From NCBI GenBank assembly GCA_044350415.1, contig JBILHQ010000115.1:1-19641 (forward strand): 19,641 nt of DNA, given 5' to 3'. Positions 6,065 through 13,545 of the stretch are shown here, in pieces. How positions within the stretch are numbered: the stretch's first letter is position 1; every line of letters starts with the position of its first letter. Position numbers and translations under genes: made by a program. Source of the stretch: M3007 sp044350415. GTDB lineage: Bacteria; Bacteroidota; Bacteroidia; Chitinophagales; Saprospiraceae. A model generated the notes under the pieces. It was not told where the DNA came from, ran no database searches, and saw only the letters and a program-made list of their open reading frames with translations.

Positions 6065-6604
6065 ATGGATCCATTCATTGGTCAAATCATTCTTTTTGCC
6101 GGAAATTTTACTATCCGGGAGTTCCATTCTTGTGATGGACAAATAATGTCTATTGCTGAACATACCGCATTGTTCGCTCTTCTGGGAACCACTTATGGCG
6201 GAAACGGGCAAACCAACTTTGGACTCCCGGATTTACGGGGCAGAATTCCCGTAGGTATTGGCCAGGGGCCCGGCTTGTCTGCAATGGCACTCGGTCAAAC
6301 GGGTGGAGCAGAAAGGGTCACCCTTACCACCCCCAATATGCCTGCGCACAATCACCCTATTACGGCTGAGGTGCAAGTATCAGTAGCGAATCCGGATGTC
6401 CGTAAACCAGCCGCCAGCTACCTTACGGCAACGGGCACCGAATTTTATGCTGCCTCCGCCACAGCCAACCCGGGGTCAAGCCTGGGTGGCGTAAAAAGTA
6501 CGTCCGGACTTGTAGGCGGTAATCAGCCAGTTTCCACTATGCCTCCCTACTTAGGTTTAAATTACCAAATCGCCTTGTCAGGGATATTTCCTAGCAGAAA
6601 CTAA
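6065..6604 (+). CDS. Phage tail-collar domain protein 3 (MdpB-like)
   Basis: A 179-residue paralogue. The collar domain reads IGQIILFAGNF, CDGQIMSI and FGLPDLRGR (52-60); the tail PYLGLNYQIALSGIFPSRN is nearly identical to collar 1. The middle (about 101-140) differs sharply from the other two: AEVQVSVANPDVRKPAASYL and SATANPGSSLGG replace the glycine-rich block. Collars 1 and 3 thus share ends but not the variable centre. The start ATGGATCC and the upstream leader are shared with collar 1. Flanking inverted repeats (5818-5853, 7140-7175) suggest that this gene and the following fragment moved or duplicated as a unit. Function is unresolved, as for the other collar proteins. Confidence 0.85.
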   Translation: MDPFIGQIILFAGNFTIREFHSCDGQIMSIAEHTALFALLGTTYGGNGQTNFGLPDLRGRIPVGIGQGPGLSAMALGQTGGAERVTLTTPNMPAHNHPITAEVQVSVANPDVRKPAASYLTATGTEFYAASATANPGSSLGGVKSTSGLVGGNQPVSTMPPYLGLNYQIALSGIFPSRN

Positions 6605-6633
6605 GAGTTTGTTTGTGACCTTATCTTCTTGAA

Positions 6634-6729
6634 AATTCAGAGTTTATGATACTGACTTTAAACCAACCTGGTTAGTTGCCGAGGTAAAATTCCTTGTTGT
6701 TTGATCGCCAGAACCATAAACTTTGGATT
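6634..6729 (+). repeat. Inverted repeat after collar 3, shared with the 3' end of the BON gene
   Basis: 6634-6654 and 6709-6729 are inverted copies at 17 of 21 positions, around a 54-nt loop with its own small stem (AACCA/TGGTT). The arms (AGTTTATGAT, CAGAACCATAAACT) match those of the hairpin at 19366-19419, and both are preceded by CTTCTTG. A T-run follows, so it may act as a terminator for collar 3. Confidence 0.55.
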
Positions 6730-6738
6730 TTTAGTTTG

Positions 6739-6964
6739 CTCAAATGGGCGGTACACCAAATACCACACTTACACTGGCTAATTTTCCTGCACACAGCCGT
6801 CCATTAACTGTACAGGTGAAAGCTTCTTCTGCAAATGCTGGCAGCGATGAACCAGCTGGTGGCTTTTTGACCACTACAAGTAACAATTTTCATACAACAT
6901 CTGGTGGCGGCGGCCACCTCGGTAGGCCCAAAGGTACTTCCGGCGCTGCAGGTGGCAATGTGCT
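6739..6964 (+). pseudogene. Partial tail-collar gene (variable region only)
   Basis: This stretch aligns without gaps to collar 2 from about residue 78 (MGGTPNTTLTLANFPAHS) to residue 151 (AAGGNV), with about 25 base differences in 222 by eye. It lacks the whole N-terminal collar domain and the conserved tail. The frame stays open through to 7013 and could start at ATG 6744, but there is no promoter or sensible start context. PAHSHP has become PAHSRP. It is either a decayed duplicate or a silent cassette. Confidence 0.75.
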
Positions 6965-7139
6965 CATTTTAAATGATTTAAAAATATTTTCAAGTTGTTG
7001 TGTAGTAGTGTAAAGCAACATATATGAAATTATTTTCCTTAATATGGTATTTATTTTGTCTGTCAGCTTATTTTTTAAATAGTTGAATAGCAATACTATA
7101 CGCTCATTTTTAAGTCATACGGTCAGTCGAAATAAATTC

Positions 7140-7175
7140 CATATTATGGAAAGTTATTGGTGACACGTTGTTAAA
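7140..7175 (-). repeat. Right inverted repeat flanking the collar 3 segment
   Basis: Its reverse complement begins TTTAACAACGTGTCAC and matches 5818-5853 at 32 of 36 positions. No obvious target-site duplication lies outside the two copies. Confidence 0.65.
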
Positions 7176-7314
7176 GTTCCTGTTTTCCCTTAAGTTGCGG
7201 TACTATTCCTCTCCCAAAATAGCAATCTGGTTGTAAAATCTTATGAAAAAAGTTGTTTCGTTTTTCTGATAGTACAAGCAGACCATATCCGATAACCAAA
7301 AAAGATCAAAAAAC

Positions 7315-7443
7315 ATGAATGGAATCACAGATTATCTTATTTTAATCAGCATATTAGTAGCTCCGTTTTTTTACCGACAACCTTTGATCAATAGTCATAG
7401 TCAAAAGGGGAAAGGGAGAAAACGCAGGCAAAGAACAGGGTAG
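7315..7443 (+). CDS. Possible small membrane protein (42 aa)
   Basis: The frame gives MNGITDYLILISILVAPFFY, one hydrophobic helix, followed by a strongly basic tail (KGKGRKRRQRTG). An A-rich stretch precedes the ATG. The composition fits a small single-pass membrane protein, but there is no family match I know, and its stop lies 15 bp from the convergent zinc-ribbon gene. It may be chance. Confidence 0.25.
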   Translation: MNGITDYLILISILVAPFFYRQPLINSHSQKGKGRKRRQRTG

Positions 7444-7458
7444 ACCCAAGATATGCTT

Positions 7459-8403
7459 TTATCCGCTGGTTGTCCAATCTTTTCCTTTCACTTTTTTCAA
7501 TAGTTTGCACATTTTCAGGTTCAATTTCGCATTGGCGGAAAAGAAAAGGTTATTGATATGAAGCCAATCTTTTTCGCGGTGGATGGTGTGGATATTTTGA
7601 TAAGATACCGTTCGGGCCTTATCGAACGGCATTTTCCAATAAATGGCCTGATCAGTCATGGCAAAACCATCGTGGCAATTGCCTTTCAGGGAGAGATCAA
7701 CAATAAAAAATACTTTTTCCTTGCGCTGCGCAAACAGGAAATTTTTACAGGCATTGGCTAAATAGCCACTATGCATGGACACGAAATCGGTATAAACCGT
7801 TTCATTTTCCCTGTCCAGATCCAGATAATCGGCGAACATTTCCCGGAGGTTTGTTTTGCCGGGGCGCGCTTGTTCATACTTTAAAATCGAGGTGGGTAAA
7901 ATAAAACCATGGAGGTCCGGGCAAAACTGAATAATAAAATAGTCGAGGAGTCCATCGAAGGAAGTACTGATCCGCTCGTCAATTTCCGGAAGGCCGTCGT
8001 CGCCAAAACGGTCATACCGTAAAGCTGCATCCCGGGCAATCTGTACTGACCTTACTTCATATACCTCTTTAAAAGCCGATTGGTAAAACCGTTCGACATA
8101 ATCGCTGTAGCGGTCAATGTTGTGTTCCTCCAAAACCCGCTGGCGCAGACTGGCGAAAAACAGGGCCCTGATCTGACTGCTGAGATCGGCATCTTTATAG
8201 TCTATTTCATAACGGGGATGGTATTTCCCGGCTTGTTTTCCATCGAAATGAAAGCCACAGTGGTGACAAAACACTGAGGACAATGGGTTTTGCTCGTGAC
8301 AGGCAGGGCAGTTTTTGTTCCGCTCCACCACCTTGTCGCCGCAACGATGGCAAAATTTTGCCCCCGGAATCACTTCAACAGCACATTTTGGACAAAGATT
8401 CAT
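7459..8403 (-). CDS. Double zinc-ribbon protein, C-terminal PH-like domain
   Basis: A 314-residue, probably cytoplasmic protein. Two zinc ribbons lie at the N-terminus: C4/C7 with C18/C21, and C32/C35 with C46/C49 (double zinc-ribbon type). The middle (about 60-230) is charged and helical with no motif I know. Residues about 240-300 (KGNCHDGFAMTDQAIYWK, then SYQNIHTIHREKDWLHINN) resemble a bacterial PH-like 'short domain' in which a stimulus-induced strand pattern precedes an ING-type turn. Such proteins are usually of unknown function; a scaffold or regulatory role is inferred only. It stands alone and is divergent from the T9SS gene at 8560. A TAATTTTG box only 4 bp before the ATG suggests a leaderless or very short-leader mRNA. 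Confidence 0.75.
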   Translation of the reverse strand: MNLCPKCAVEVIPGAKFCHRCGDKVVERNKNCPACHEQNPLSSVFCHHCGFHFDGKQAGKYHPRYEIDYKDADLSSQIRALFFASLRQRVLEEHNIDRYSDYVERFYQSAFKEVYEVRSVQIARDAALRYDRFGDDGLPEIDERISTSFDGLLDYFIIQFCPDLHGFILPTSILKYEQARPGKTNLREMFADYLDLDRENETVYTDFVSMHSGYLANACKNFLFAQRKEKVFFIVDLSLKGNCHDGFAMTDQAIYWKMPFDKARTVSYQNIHTIHREKDWLHINNLFFSANAKLNLKMCKLLKKVKGKDWTTSG

Positions 8404-8407
8404 GCTG

Positions 8408-8415
8408 CAAAATTA
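8408..8415 (-). promoter_or_regulatory. -7 box abutting the zinc-ribbon start codon
   Basis: On the minus strand TAATTTTG, a perfect TAnnTTTG match, is followed by CAGC and then ATG. Transcription would begin at or very near the start codon. Confidence 0.35.
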
Positions 8416-8487
8416 AACACTTTGTGTCTAATAAAAAAACTTTTTGTTTTTAAAAAAAATACATCAATTATTCCAACAAAAAATCTA

Positions 8488-8495
8488 TACCTTTG
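8488..8495 (+). promoter_or_regulatory. -7 box of the T9SS gene at 8560 (TACCTTTG)
   Basis: A perfect TAnnTTTG match, 64 bp before the start codon. No good -33 box is visible upstream. Confidence 0.4.
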
Positions 8496-8559
8496 GGTTA
8501 TCTAAAACTGTTTTTTTAATCCTTCAATACACCGCTTTCTTTAACACATAAATTTTTCC

Positions 8560-9720
8560 ATGAAACAGATGCTACTTGTTTTATTATCCGCAATCTGCTT
8601 CCATGCCTCATCCCAACCGACGATCACCAATTCGTATTTCCCCACTGCGGGCGATACTTTGCGGTCAGGGGTTGTGCAGCAGCCGGACGCTTCCTTTAAT
8701 GCACTCATTACTGCTCCCGGAGGTCCCTATACCTGGGACTTATCTAATGTTGTTTACGACAATTTAGTCGAGACGGTTTACCAGGATGCCAGTGCGGGCA
8801 CGAAAGTGGCGCAGTTTCCGGGAAGTGATCTGGTGATCATCGGCACACAGGGAGAAACTTATTTTAACACTACCGCCACACAATTCCAGGCAATGGGATA
8901 TTCCGGTGCTGATCCCGGTGGTTTCGGCCTTGACGTGGTCGCAAAATTTTCCCCACTAGTCACTGAACGCAAAGCGACATTGAACTTCTTTGATATCGGC
9001 AGTTCAAGCACCAACCTCAGCCTGCCTTTTTCTGTCGATCAGCTGCCCGATTCCCTTTTTTCTGGTTTGCCGATCGCCCCCGATTCTATTCGGGTACGTG
9101 TATCTACCAGCAGAGTCGAAGTCGTCAATGCTTATGGCAAGGTATTGCTTCCAGGTACCAATTCTTATGATGTGCTTCGGCAACAGCGCACGGAATATAC
9201 CACCACTGGCCTTGATCTTAAAGTACCTTTTTTGGGCTGGATTGATATTTCAACGCTTATTGGCGGCGGTGTAGGTGGTGGTTTAGGTGGATTTATTGGT
9301 ACTGACACCACTGTTACTTATCGTTTTTATGCCAATGACGTGAAAGAAGAAGTAGCCGTATTGACACTGAATAACGATCAATCAAGTGTGCAAGGTGTTC
9401 GGTTCAAAGCCACACAAATCACTTCAGGCACTGAACCTGAAATCACTGCTGCACCGGGTTCGCCTTCTGTAACCGCATTTCCTAATCCGGCCGTCGATTG
9501 GGTCCGTTTTGACTATCACAATTTGCCGGAAGACGATTACCGGTTAAAAATTTATACGCTCATCGGCAATGCCGTTTGGGATGAATCGTATCATCTTTCC
9601 GGTTCCAAATTTATCCGCCTTGATCTGGATAAATTCAGAAAGGGTACTTATTTGTACAGTTTGGCCAATAAAAAAGGCGAAGTCATCGGTACCAAGCGTT
9701 TGGTTATTCTGAAACCATAA
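8560..9720 (+). CDS. Secreted protein with T9SS sorting domain
   Basis: A 386-residue protein. The signal peptide is residues 1-18 or so (MKQMLLVLLSAICFHASS). The mature part is rich in beta-strand, Ser and Thr, and has a glycine-rich stretch (IGGGVGGGLGGFIG) near the middle. No catalytic motif is recognised. Residues about 304-386 form a type IX secretion C-terminal domain: VTAFPNPAVDWVRFDY, LKIYTLIGNAVWDE and a closing strand KGTYLYSLANKKGEVIGTKR. It should therefore cross the outer membrane and be surface-attached or released. Function is unknown. It has its own -7 box, and a strong hairpin separates it from the downstream amidohydrolase. Confidence 0.85.
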   Translation: MKQMLLVLLSAICFHASSQPTITNSYFPTAGDTLRSGVVQQPDASFNALITAPGGPYTWDLSNVVYDNLVETVYQDASAGTKVAQFPGSDLVIIGTQGETYFNTTATQFQAMGYSGADPGGFGLDVVAKFSPLVTERKATLNFFDIGSSSTNLSLPFSVDQLPDSLFSGLPIAPDSIRVRVSTSRVEVVNAYGKVLLPGTNSYDVLRQQRTEYTTTGLDLKVPFLGWIDISTLIGGGVGGGLGGFIGTDTTVTYRFYANDVKEEVAVLTLNNDQSSVQGVRFKATQITSGTEPEITAAPGSPSVTAFPNPAVDWVRFDYHNLPEDDYRLKIYTLIGNAVWDESYHLSGSKFIRLDLDKFRKGTYLYSLANKKGEVIGTKRLVILKP

Positions 9721-9759
9721 CTCCCCATTGGAAATGTGCCGGTTCTAAATTTTCATATA

Positions 9760-9801
9760 CAAAGAGTCATTTCGGATAGTCCCGGAATGACTCTTTGTTT
9801 T
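9760..9801 (+). terminator. Strong hairpin terminator
   Basis: The 16-bp stem CAAAGAGTCATTTCGG (9760-9775) / CCGGAATGACTCTTTG (9782-9797), with one G·U pair and a 6-nt loop, is followed by TTTT. It ends transcription of the T9SS gene. It stands only 13 bp before the amidohydrolase start, so that gene may depend on read-through or on a promoter inside this region. Confidence 0.8.
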
Positions 9802-9814
9802 GCCCATTATTAAC

Positions 9815-12800
9815 ATGAAGTATCTTACACTGCTTTCCCTTATTTTCGCTTTCACAGCACCAATGATCGCCCAGGATAAAAAATGGGATGTCAACAACCC
9901 GCAAGGAATAACCTATAAAGAGGCCAATTTTAAGGTGAATGAAGGCACGTGGATGAGCCTCGATATTTCACCGGACGGCCAAACGATTGCTTTCGATTTA
10001 TTGGGTGACATTTACACGCTGCCTTTTGCAGGAGGCGAAGCCACATGTATTCACAGCGGTTTGGCCTGGGAAGTACAGCCCCGGTTTTCACCCGATGGTA
10101 AACAAATTTTGTTTACTTCCGATGCGGGAGGCGGGGATAATATCTGGGTAATGAACGCCGATGGCACTGGCGCAAAATCCATCACAAAAGAGGGTTTCCG
10201 GCTGTTGAATAATGCTGCCTGGATGCCCGAAGGGCAGTATATTGTGGCCCGCAAACATTTTACCAGCACGCGTTCCCTCGGTGCCGGAGAAATATGGATG
10301 TACCATATCACAGGAGGAGACGGAATACAACTTACCAAACGTAAAAATGACCAGCAGGACGTGAATGAACCGAGCGTCAGCCCTGATGGGCGGTACGTTT
10401 ATTTTAGTGAGGATATGTATGGTGGTGGATTTTTTCAGTACAATAAAGACCCGCTTAAACAAATCACCGCTGTCAGGCGCTACGATCGGCAGGAGGGTAA
10501 AACAGAAGATATTACGGGCGGATCAGGGGGGGGCTGCCGGCCACAAATCAGTCCTGATGGCGAATGGCTCGCCTTTGTCCGGCGGGTAGATACCCAAACG
10601 ACTTTGTTCGTACGGGAAATGACAACCGGACTGGAATATCCGATTTTCGATAGGTTGGACAAAGACCAGCAGGAAGCGTGGACGGTTTTCGGGGTATATC
10701 CTGGTTTTGCCTGGGTGCCCTCCTCCAAACCATCGCTCAGTAAAAGCATCCTTATTTGGGCAGGCGGCAAGATCAAACAAGTCAATTTTAATACCGGATA
10801 TTTGGCCGACCGTGCAGGTCATGCGGCGTCATTTTCGGTAAAAGACATTCCTTTTTTCTGCAATGTAAAAACCCAACTCGCCGAGACACTTCGTTTTGCG
10901 AACAAGGTTTATGAAGATCAATTTACTGCGCGCGCCATTCGTAACGCAATCACCAGTCCTGATGGTAACACCCTGGTATTTACTGCTGCGGGCAAATTGT
11001 ACAAAAAAGCCCTGCCCGATGGCACACCGCAGCCGTTAGTCAGTAACCAATATGGCAAAGCCAGTTTTGTAAAGGGAAAGGCTGAAAACCTGGACATGCT
11101 GGAAGCAGAACCTTGTTTTTCTCCCGATGGGAAGGAAGTGTTTTTTGTCACCTGGAATGATGAATACGGAGGTGGAATCTGGAAGATCAACCTGGCCGGC
11201 AATGTCTTAACCCAAATTGGTTTTCCCGGTGGAATTCTCCGCATGCCACAGGTATCGCCTGATGGGAAAACAATCGTTTTTGTCTCCCAGGATGGTGACG
11301 ATGAGTCTGGTCCCTCCCTTCGGCAGAAACCGGGCGTATATACGTATGATCTCCAACAAAAACGGCAGGAGAATGAACCTGGAATTGGAAAGTTTATTAC
11401 TGATGAAGGTGAGCACCCGCAATTCAGCGTGGACGGAAAACGTATCTTAGTGAGCACGGGTGGTTATATTTTTGGCGGTCCCAGCAAACAAATGTTGTCA
11501 TTTGATTTATCGGGAAACGATAAGAAGGTACTTTTCAATAGTAAATTTGCCAGTCCGGTGATGCCTTCACCCGATGGCAAATGGTTGGTATTTACAGAAT
11601 TGCACAAGGCATATATCTGCGCCATGCCGGCACCCGGTCAACCGATCGACCTAAGTTCCGACACCAAAGCTTTTCCGGTATCTCCAATTTCGAAAGACGC
11701 TGGTTACAATATGCATTGGAGTGGCGACAGCAAAAAAGTACATTATATCCTTGGGGATCAATATTTTACCATTGACCTTGCCAACCGATTTGCCTTTTTG
11801 CCGGGAGCACCGGATTCCCTGCCACCGCTGCCTGAAGCGGGCGTTGCCATCGGACTTTCCCTGAAATCTGATGCTCCGGAAGGGACTATTGTCTTGGAAA
11901 ATGCCCGCATTATCACTTGTGAGAGCGATCTGGTCATTGAAAACGGAACCATAGAAGTGGTCAATAATAAAATTACGTTTGCAGGAAAAAACAGCGATTA
12001 CAAAGCAGGATCAAAGGGCAAGGTAACGACAATCGATTGTAAGGGAAAAACCATTATGCCGGGAATGGTGGATGTACACAGCCATTCGGGCAATTTCCGG
12101 GCGGGTTTGAATCCGCAAAAGCAGTGGGAATATTATGCCAATCTCGCTTACGGTGTCACGACCATGCATGATCCATCCGTCTTAAGTGAAATGGCTTTTT
12201 CCAATGCGGAAATGCTGAAATCAGGCCGGATGATAGGTCCGCGCCTGTTCAGCACAGGGACCATTTTGTATGGGGCTGAGGGCGATTTTAAAGCGACCAT
12301 CAATAGTCTGGATGATGCGCGCAGTACACTCCGGCGTACTAAAGCTTGGGGGGCTATTTCTGTAAAGAGTTACAACCAACCCCGCCGGGAACAACGCCAG
12401 CAAGTGATTGCCGCTGCCAAAGAACTTGGGATGCTGGTAGTGCCGGAAGGCGGATCATTTTTTAGCCACAACCTTACCCAGGTGGCCGATGGGCACAGCA
12501 GTATCGAGCACAATATTCCTGTGGCTACACTTTATGACGACGTTATCCAGTACTGGAAACGGACGCGCACTACCAACACCCCTACGTTAATTGTGTGTTA
12601 CGGGGCGGTCAATGGCGAATACTATTGGTACCAAAAAGAGGATATCTGGAAAAAGCAACCCTTGCGCACGTTTATACCAGCGCATATCCTGGACGAGCGC
12701 TCCCGCCACCGGGAAATGATCCCTGAATCGGAGTACGAAAATGGGCATATTTTAGTGAGCAAAACCCTGACAAAGATGCAGAACAATGGCATTAATATCA

Positions 12801-13195
12801 ATATGGGATCCCACGGCCAACTTCAGGGACTCGGAGCACACTGGGAGCTCTGGATGCTTCAGCAGGGAGGAATGAGCAATTTGCAGGCCCTTAAATGCGC
12901 CACCATTAACGGCGCCACGCATCTTGGTATGGACAAAGAAATTGGTTCCATCAAAACCGGTAAATTAGCTGATCTGGTGATCCTTGATGCCAACCCGCTC
13001 GACAATATCCGCAACTCTGAAAAAATAAATATGGTGATGGTCAACGGTCGTATTTTCAATGCTGCTACTTTAGATGAGATTGGAAATACACCTAAGAAGC
13101 GCGGCCAATTCTGGTTTGAAAAAGCAGGCAGCAATACGGGAAATGCGGGCATGAGCCATACTTGCCACGCATCGCATTGTGTGTGTGGGCATTAA
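9815..13195 (+). CDS. TolB-propeller/amidohydrolase fusion, exported
   Basis: A 1126-residue protein. Signal peptide 1-19 (ending PMIAQ) exports it to the periplasm. Residues about 40-650 are two sets of TolB/PD40 propeller repeats, each with a (F/I/V)SPDG turn (ISPDGQTIAF, FSPDGKQILF, VSPDGKTIVF, PSPDGKWLVF). Residues about 685-1100 are an amidohydrolase-superfamily metal hydrolase: VHSHSGN (H755, H757), the GVTTMHDP strand, VKSYNQP, EHNIP, and the GLGAHWELWMLQQGG and TGKLADLVILDANPL tail. The usual strand-8 Asp position reads GSHGQLQG, as I recall for this TolB-amidohydrolase subgroup. Family members are often assigned to peptide or imidazolonepropionase-like hydrolysis; the substrate is unknown. 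The last 13 residues (SHTCHASHCVCGH) are an unusual Cys/His cluster. I chose ATG 9815 because the signal peptide starts there. Confidence 0.88.
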   Translation: MKYLTLLSLIFAFTAPMIAQDKKWDVNNPQGITYKEANFKVNEGTWMSLDISPDGQTIAFDLLGDIYTLPFAGGEATCIHSGLAWEVQPRFSPDGKQILFTSDAGGGDNIWVMNADGTGAKSITKEGFRLLNNAAWMPEGQYIVARKHFTSTRSLGAGEIWMYHITGGDGIQLTKRKNDQQDVNEPSVSPDGRYVYFSEDMYGGGFFQYNKDPLKQITAVRRYDRQEGKTEDITGGSGGGCRPQISPDGEWLAFVRRVDTQTTLFVREMTTGLEYPIFDRLDKDQQEAWTVFGVYPGFAWVPSSKPSLSKSILIWAGGKIKQVNFNTGYLADRAGHAASFSVKDIPFFCNVKTQLAETLRFANKVYEDQFTARAIRNAITSPDGNTLVFTAAGKLYKKALPDGTPQPLVSNQYGKASFVKGKAENLDMLEAEPCFSPDGKEVFFVTWNDEYGGGIWKINLAGNVLTQIGFPGGILRMPQVSPDGKTIVFVSQDGDDESGPSLRQKPGVYTYDLQQKRQENEPGIGKFITDEGEHPQFSVDGKRILVSTGGYIFGGPSKQMLSFDLSGNDKKVLFNSKFASPVMPSPDGKWLVFTELHKAYICAMPAPGQPIDLSSDTKAFPVSPISKDAGYNMHWSGDSKKVHYILGDQYFTIDLANRFAFLPGAPDSLPPLPEAGVAIGLSLKSDAPEGTIVLENARIITCESDLVIENGTIEVVNNKITFAGKNSDYKAGSKGKVTTIDCKGKTIMPGMVDVHSHSGNFRAGLNPQKQWEYYANLAYGVTTMHDPSVLSEMAFSNAEMLKSGRMIGPRLFSTGTILYGAEGDFKATINSLDDARSTLRRTKAWGAISVKSYNQPRREQRQQVIAAAKELGMLVVPEGGSFFSHNLTQVADGHSSIEHNIPVATLYDDVIQYWKRTRTTNTPTLIVCYGAVNGEYYWYQKEDIWKKQPLRTFIPAHILDERSRHREMIPESEYENGHILVSKTLTKMQNNGININMGSHGQLQGLGAHWELWMLQQGGMSNLQALKCATINGATHLGMDKEIGSIKTGKLADLVILDANPLDNIRNSEKINMVMVNGRIFNAATLDEIGNTPKKRGQFWFEKAGSNTGNAGMSHTCHASHCVCGH

Positions 13196-13220
13196 TTTTT
13201 CATCTATACAAATATTAATT

Positions 13221-13472
13221 ATGGATTTATTGTACATTCTCGTTATTGGCGCACTTTCCGGCTGGTTGGCCGGGCTATTGGTCTCCGGTTCCAGGGGAGG
13301 GCTTTTACAGGACATTATTGTCGGAATTGCAGGAGCATTTATCGGTGGTTGGTTGCTCGCCAAATTAGGGGTCAGTCTCCGGCTCGAAAGTGCCACCATC
13401 AATCTTATTGTTACTTCTGTAATCGGGGCTGTTGTGCTCCTTTTTGTGGCCGGTCTTTTCAGGAAACGCTAG
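13221..13472 (+). CDS. GlsB/YeaQ/YmgE family membrane protein
   Basis: An 83-residue protein with three membrane helices and glycine-rich turns: the N-terminal helix LLYILVIGALSGWLAGLLV, then DIIVGIAGAFIGGWLLAKLG, and a C-terminal helix ending AGLFRKR. This is the small 'transglycosylase-associated' family (PF04226), found in the inner membrane and often linked to general stress, without a proven activity. ATG 13221 is chosen because it starts the family's conserved first helix. The start follows the amidohydrolase stop by 25 bp, so the two are probably cotranscribed. It converges with the UbiB-type gene over a 72-nt hairpin. Confidence 0.85.
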   Translation: MDLLYILVIGALSGWLAGLLVSGSRGGLLQDIIVGIAGAFIGGWLLAKLGVSLRLESATINLIVTSVIGAVVLLFVAGLFRKR

Positions 13473-13473
13473 T

Positions 13474-13545
13474 TTTTGTAGTGGTGAGTGGTGAGTCGTA
13501 TGGACATCCATCAAGCCATACCACTCACCACTCACCACTACAAAA
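13474..13545. repeat. 72-nt hairpin between convergent genes
   Basis: 30-nt arms 13474-13503 and 13516-13545 match inverted at 29 of 30 positions around a 12-nt loop. The arms contain a tandem 7-mer (GTGGTGA twice). There is no T-tract on either side, so a simple intrinsic terminator is not supported; a REP-like repeat or RNA 3'-end protector is more likely. It supplies the TAG stop of the minus-strand kinase gene. Confidence 0.75.

Larger units (their letters stand above)
6605..7458. other. Gene-poor stretch after collar 3
   Basis: It holds a hairpin related to one at 19366-19419, a collar-gene fragment (6739-6964), the right flanking inverted repeat (7140-7175) and one possible 42-residue reading frame (7315-7443). 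Nothing else is recognisable. Confidence 0.6.

Noticed and set aside
10365..10589. Short plus-strand frame within the amidohydrolase gene
   Set aside because: It overlaps the propeller coding frame and has no motif.
10918..11457. 179-residue minus-strand frame opposite the amidohydrolase
   Set aside because: Antisense shadow of the propeller repeats; Ser/Pro-rich with no family resemblance.
13474..13545. Bidirectional intrinsic terminator
   Set aside because: The stem is strong, but neither side has a T-tract, so it is listed as a repeat.
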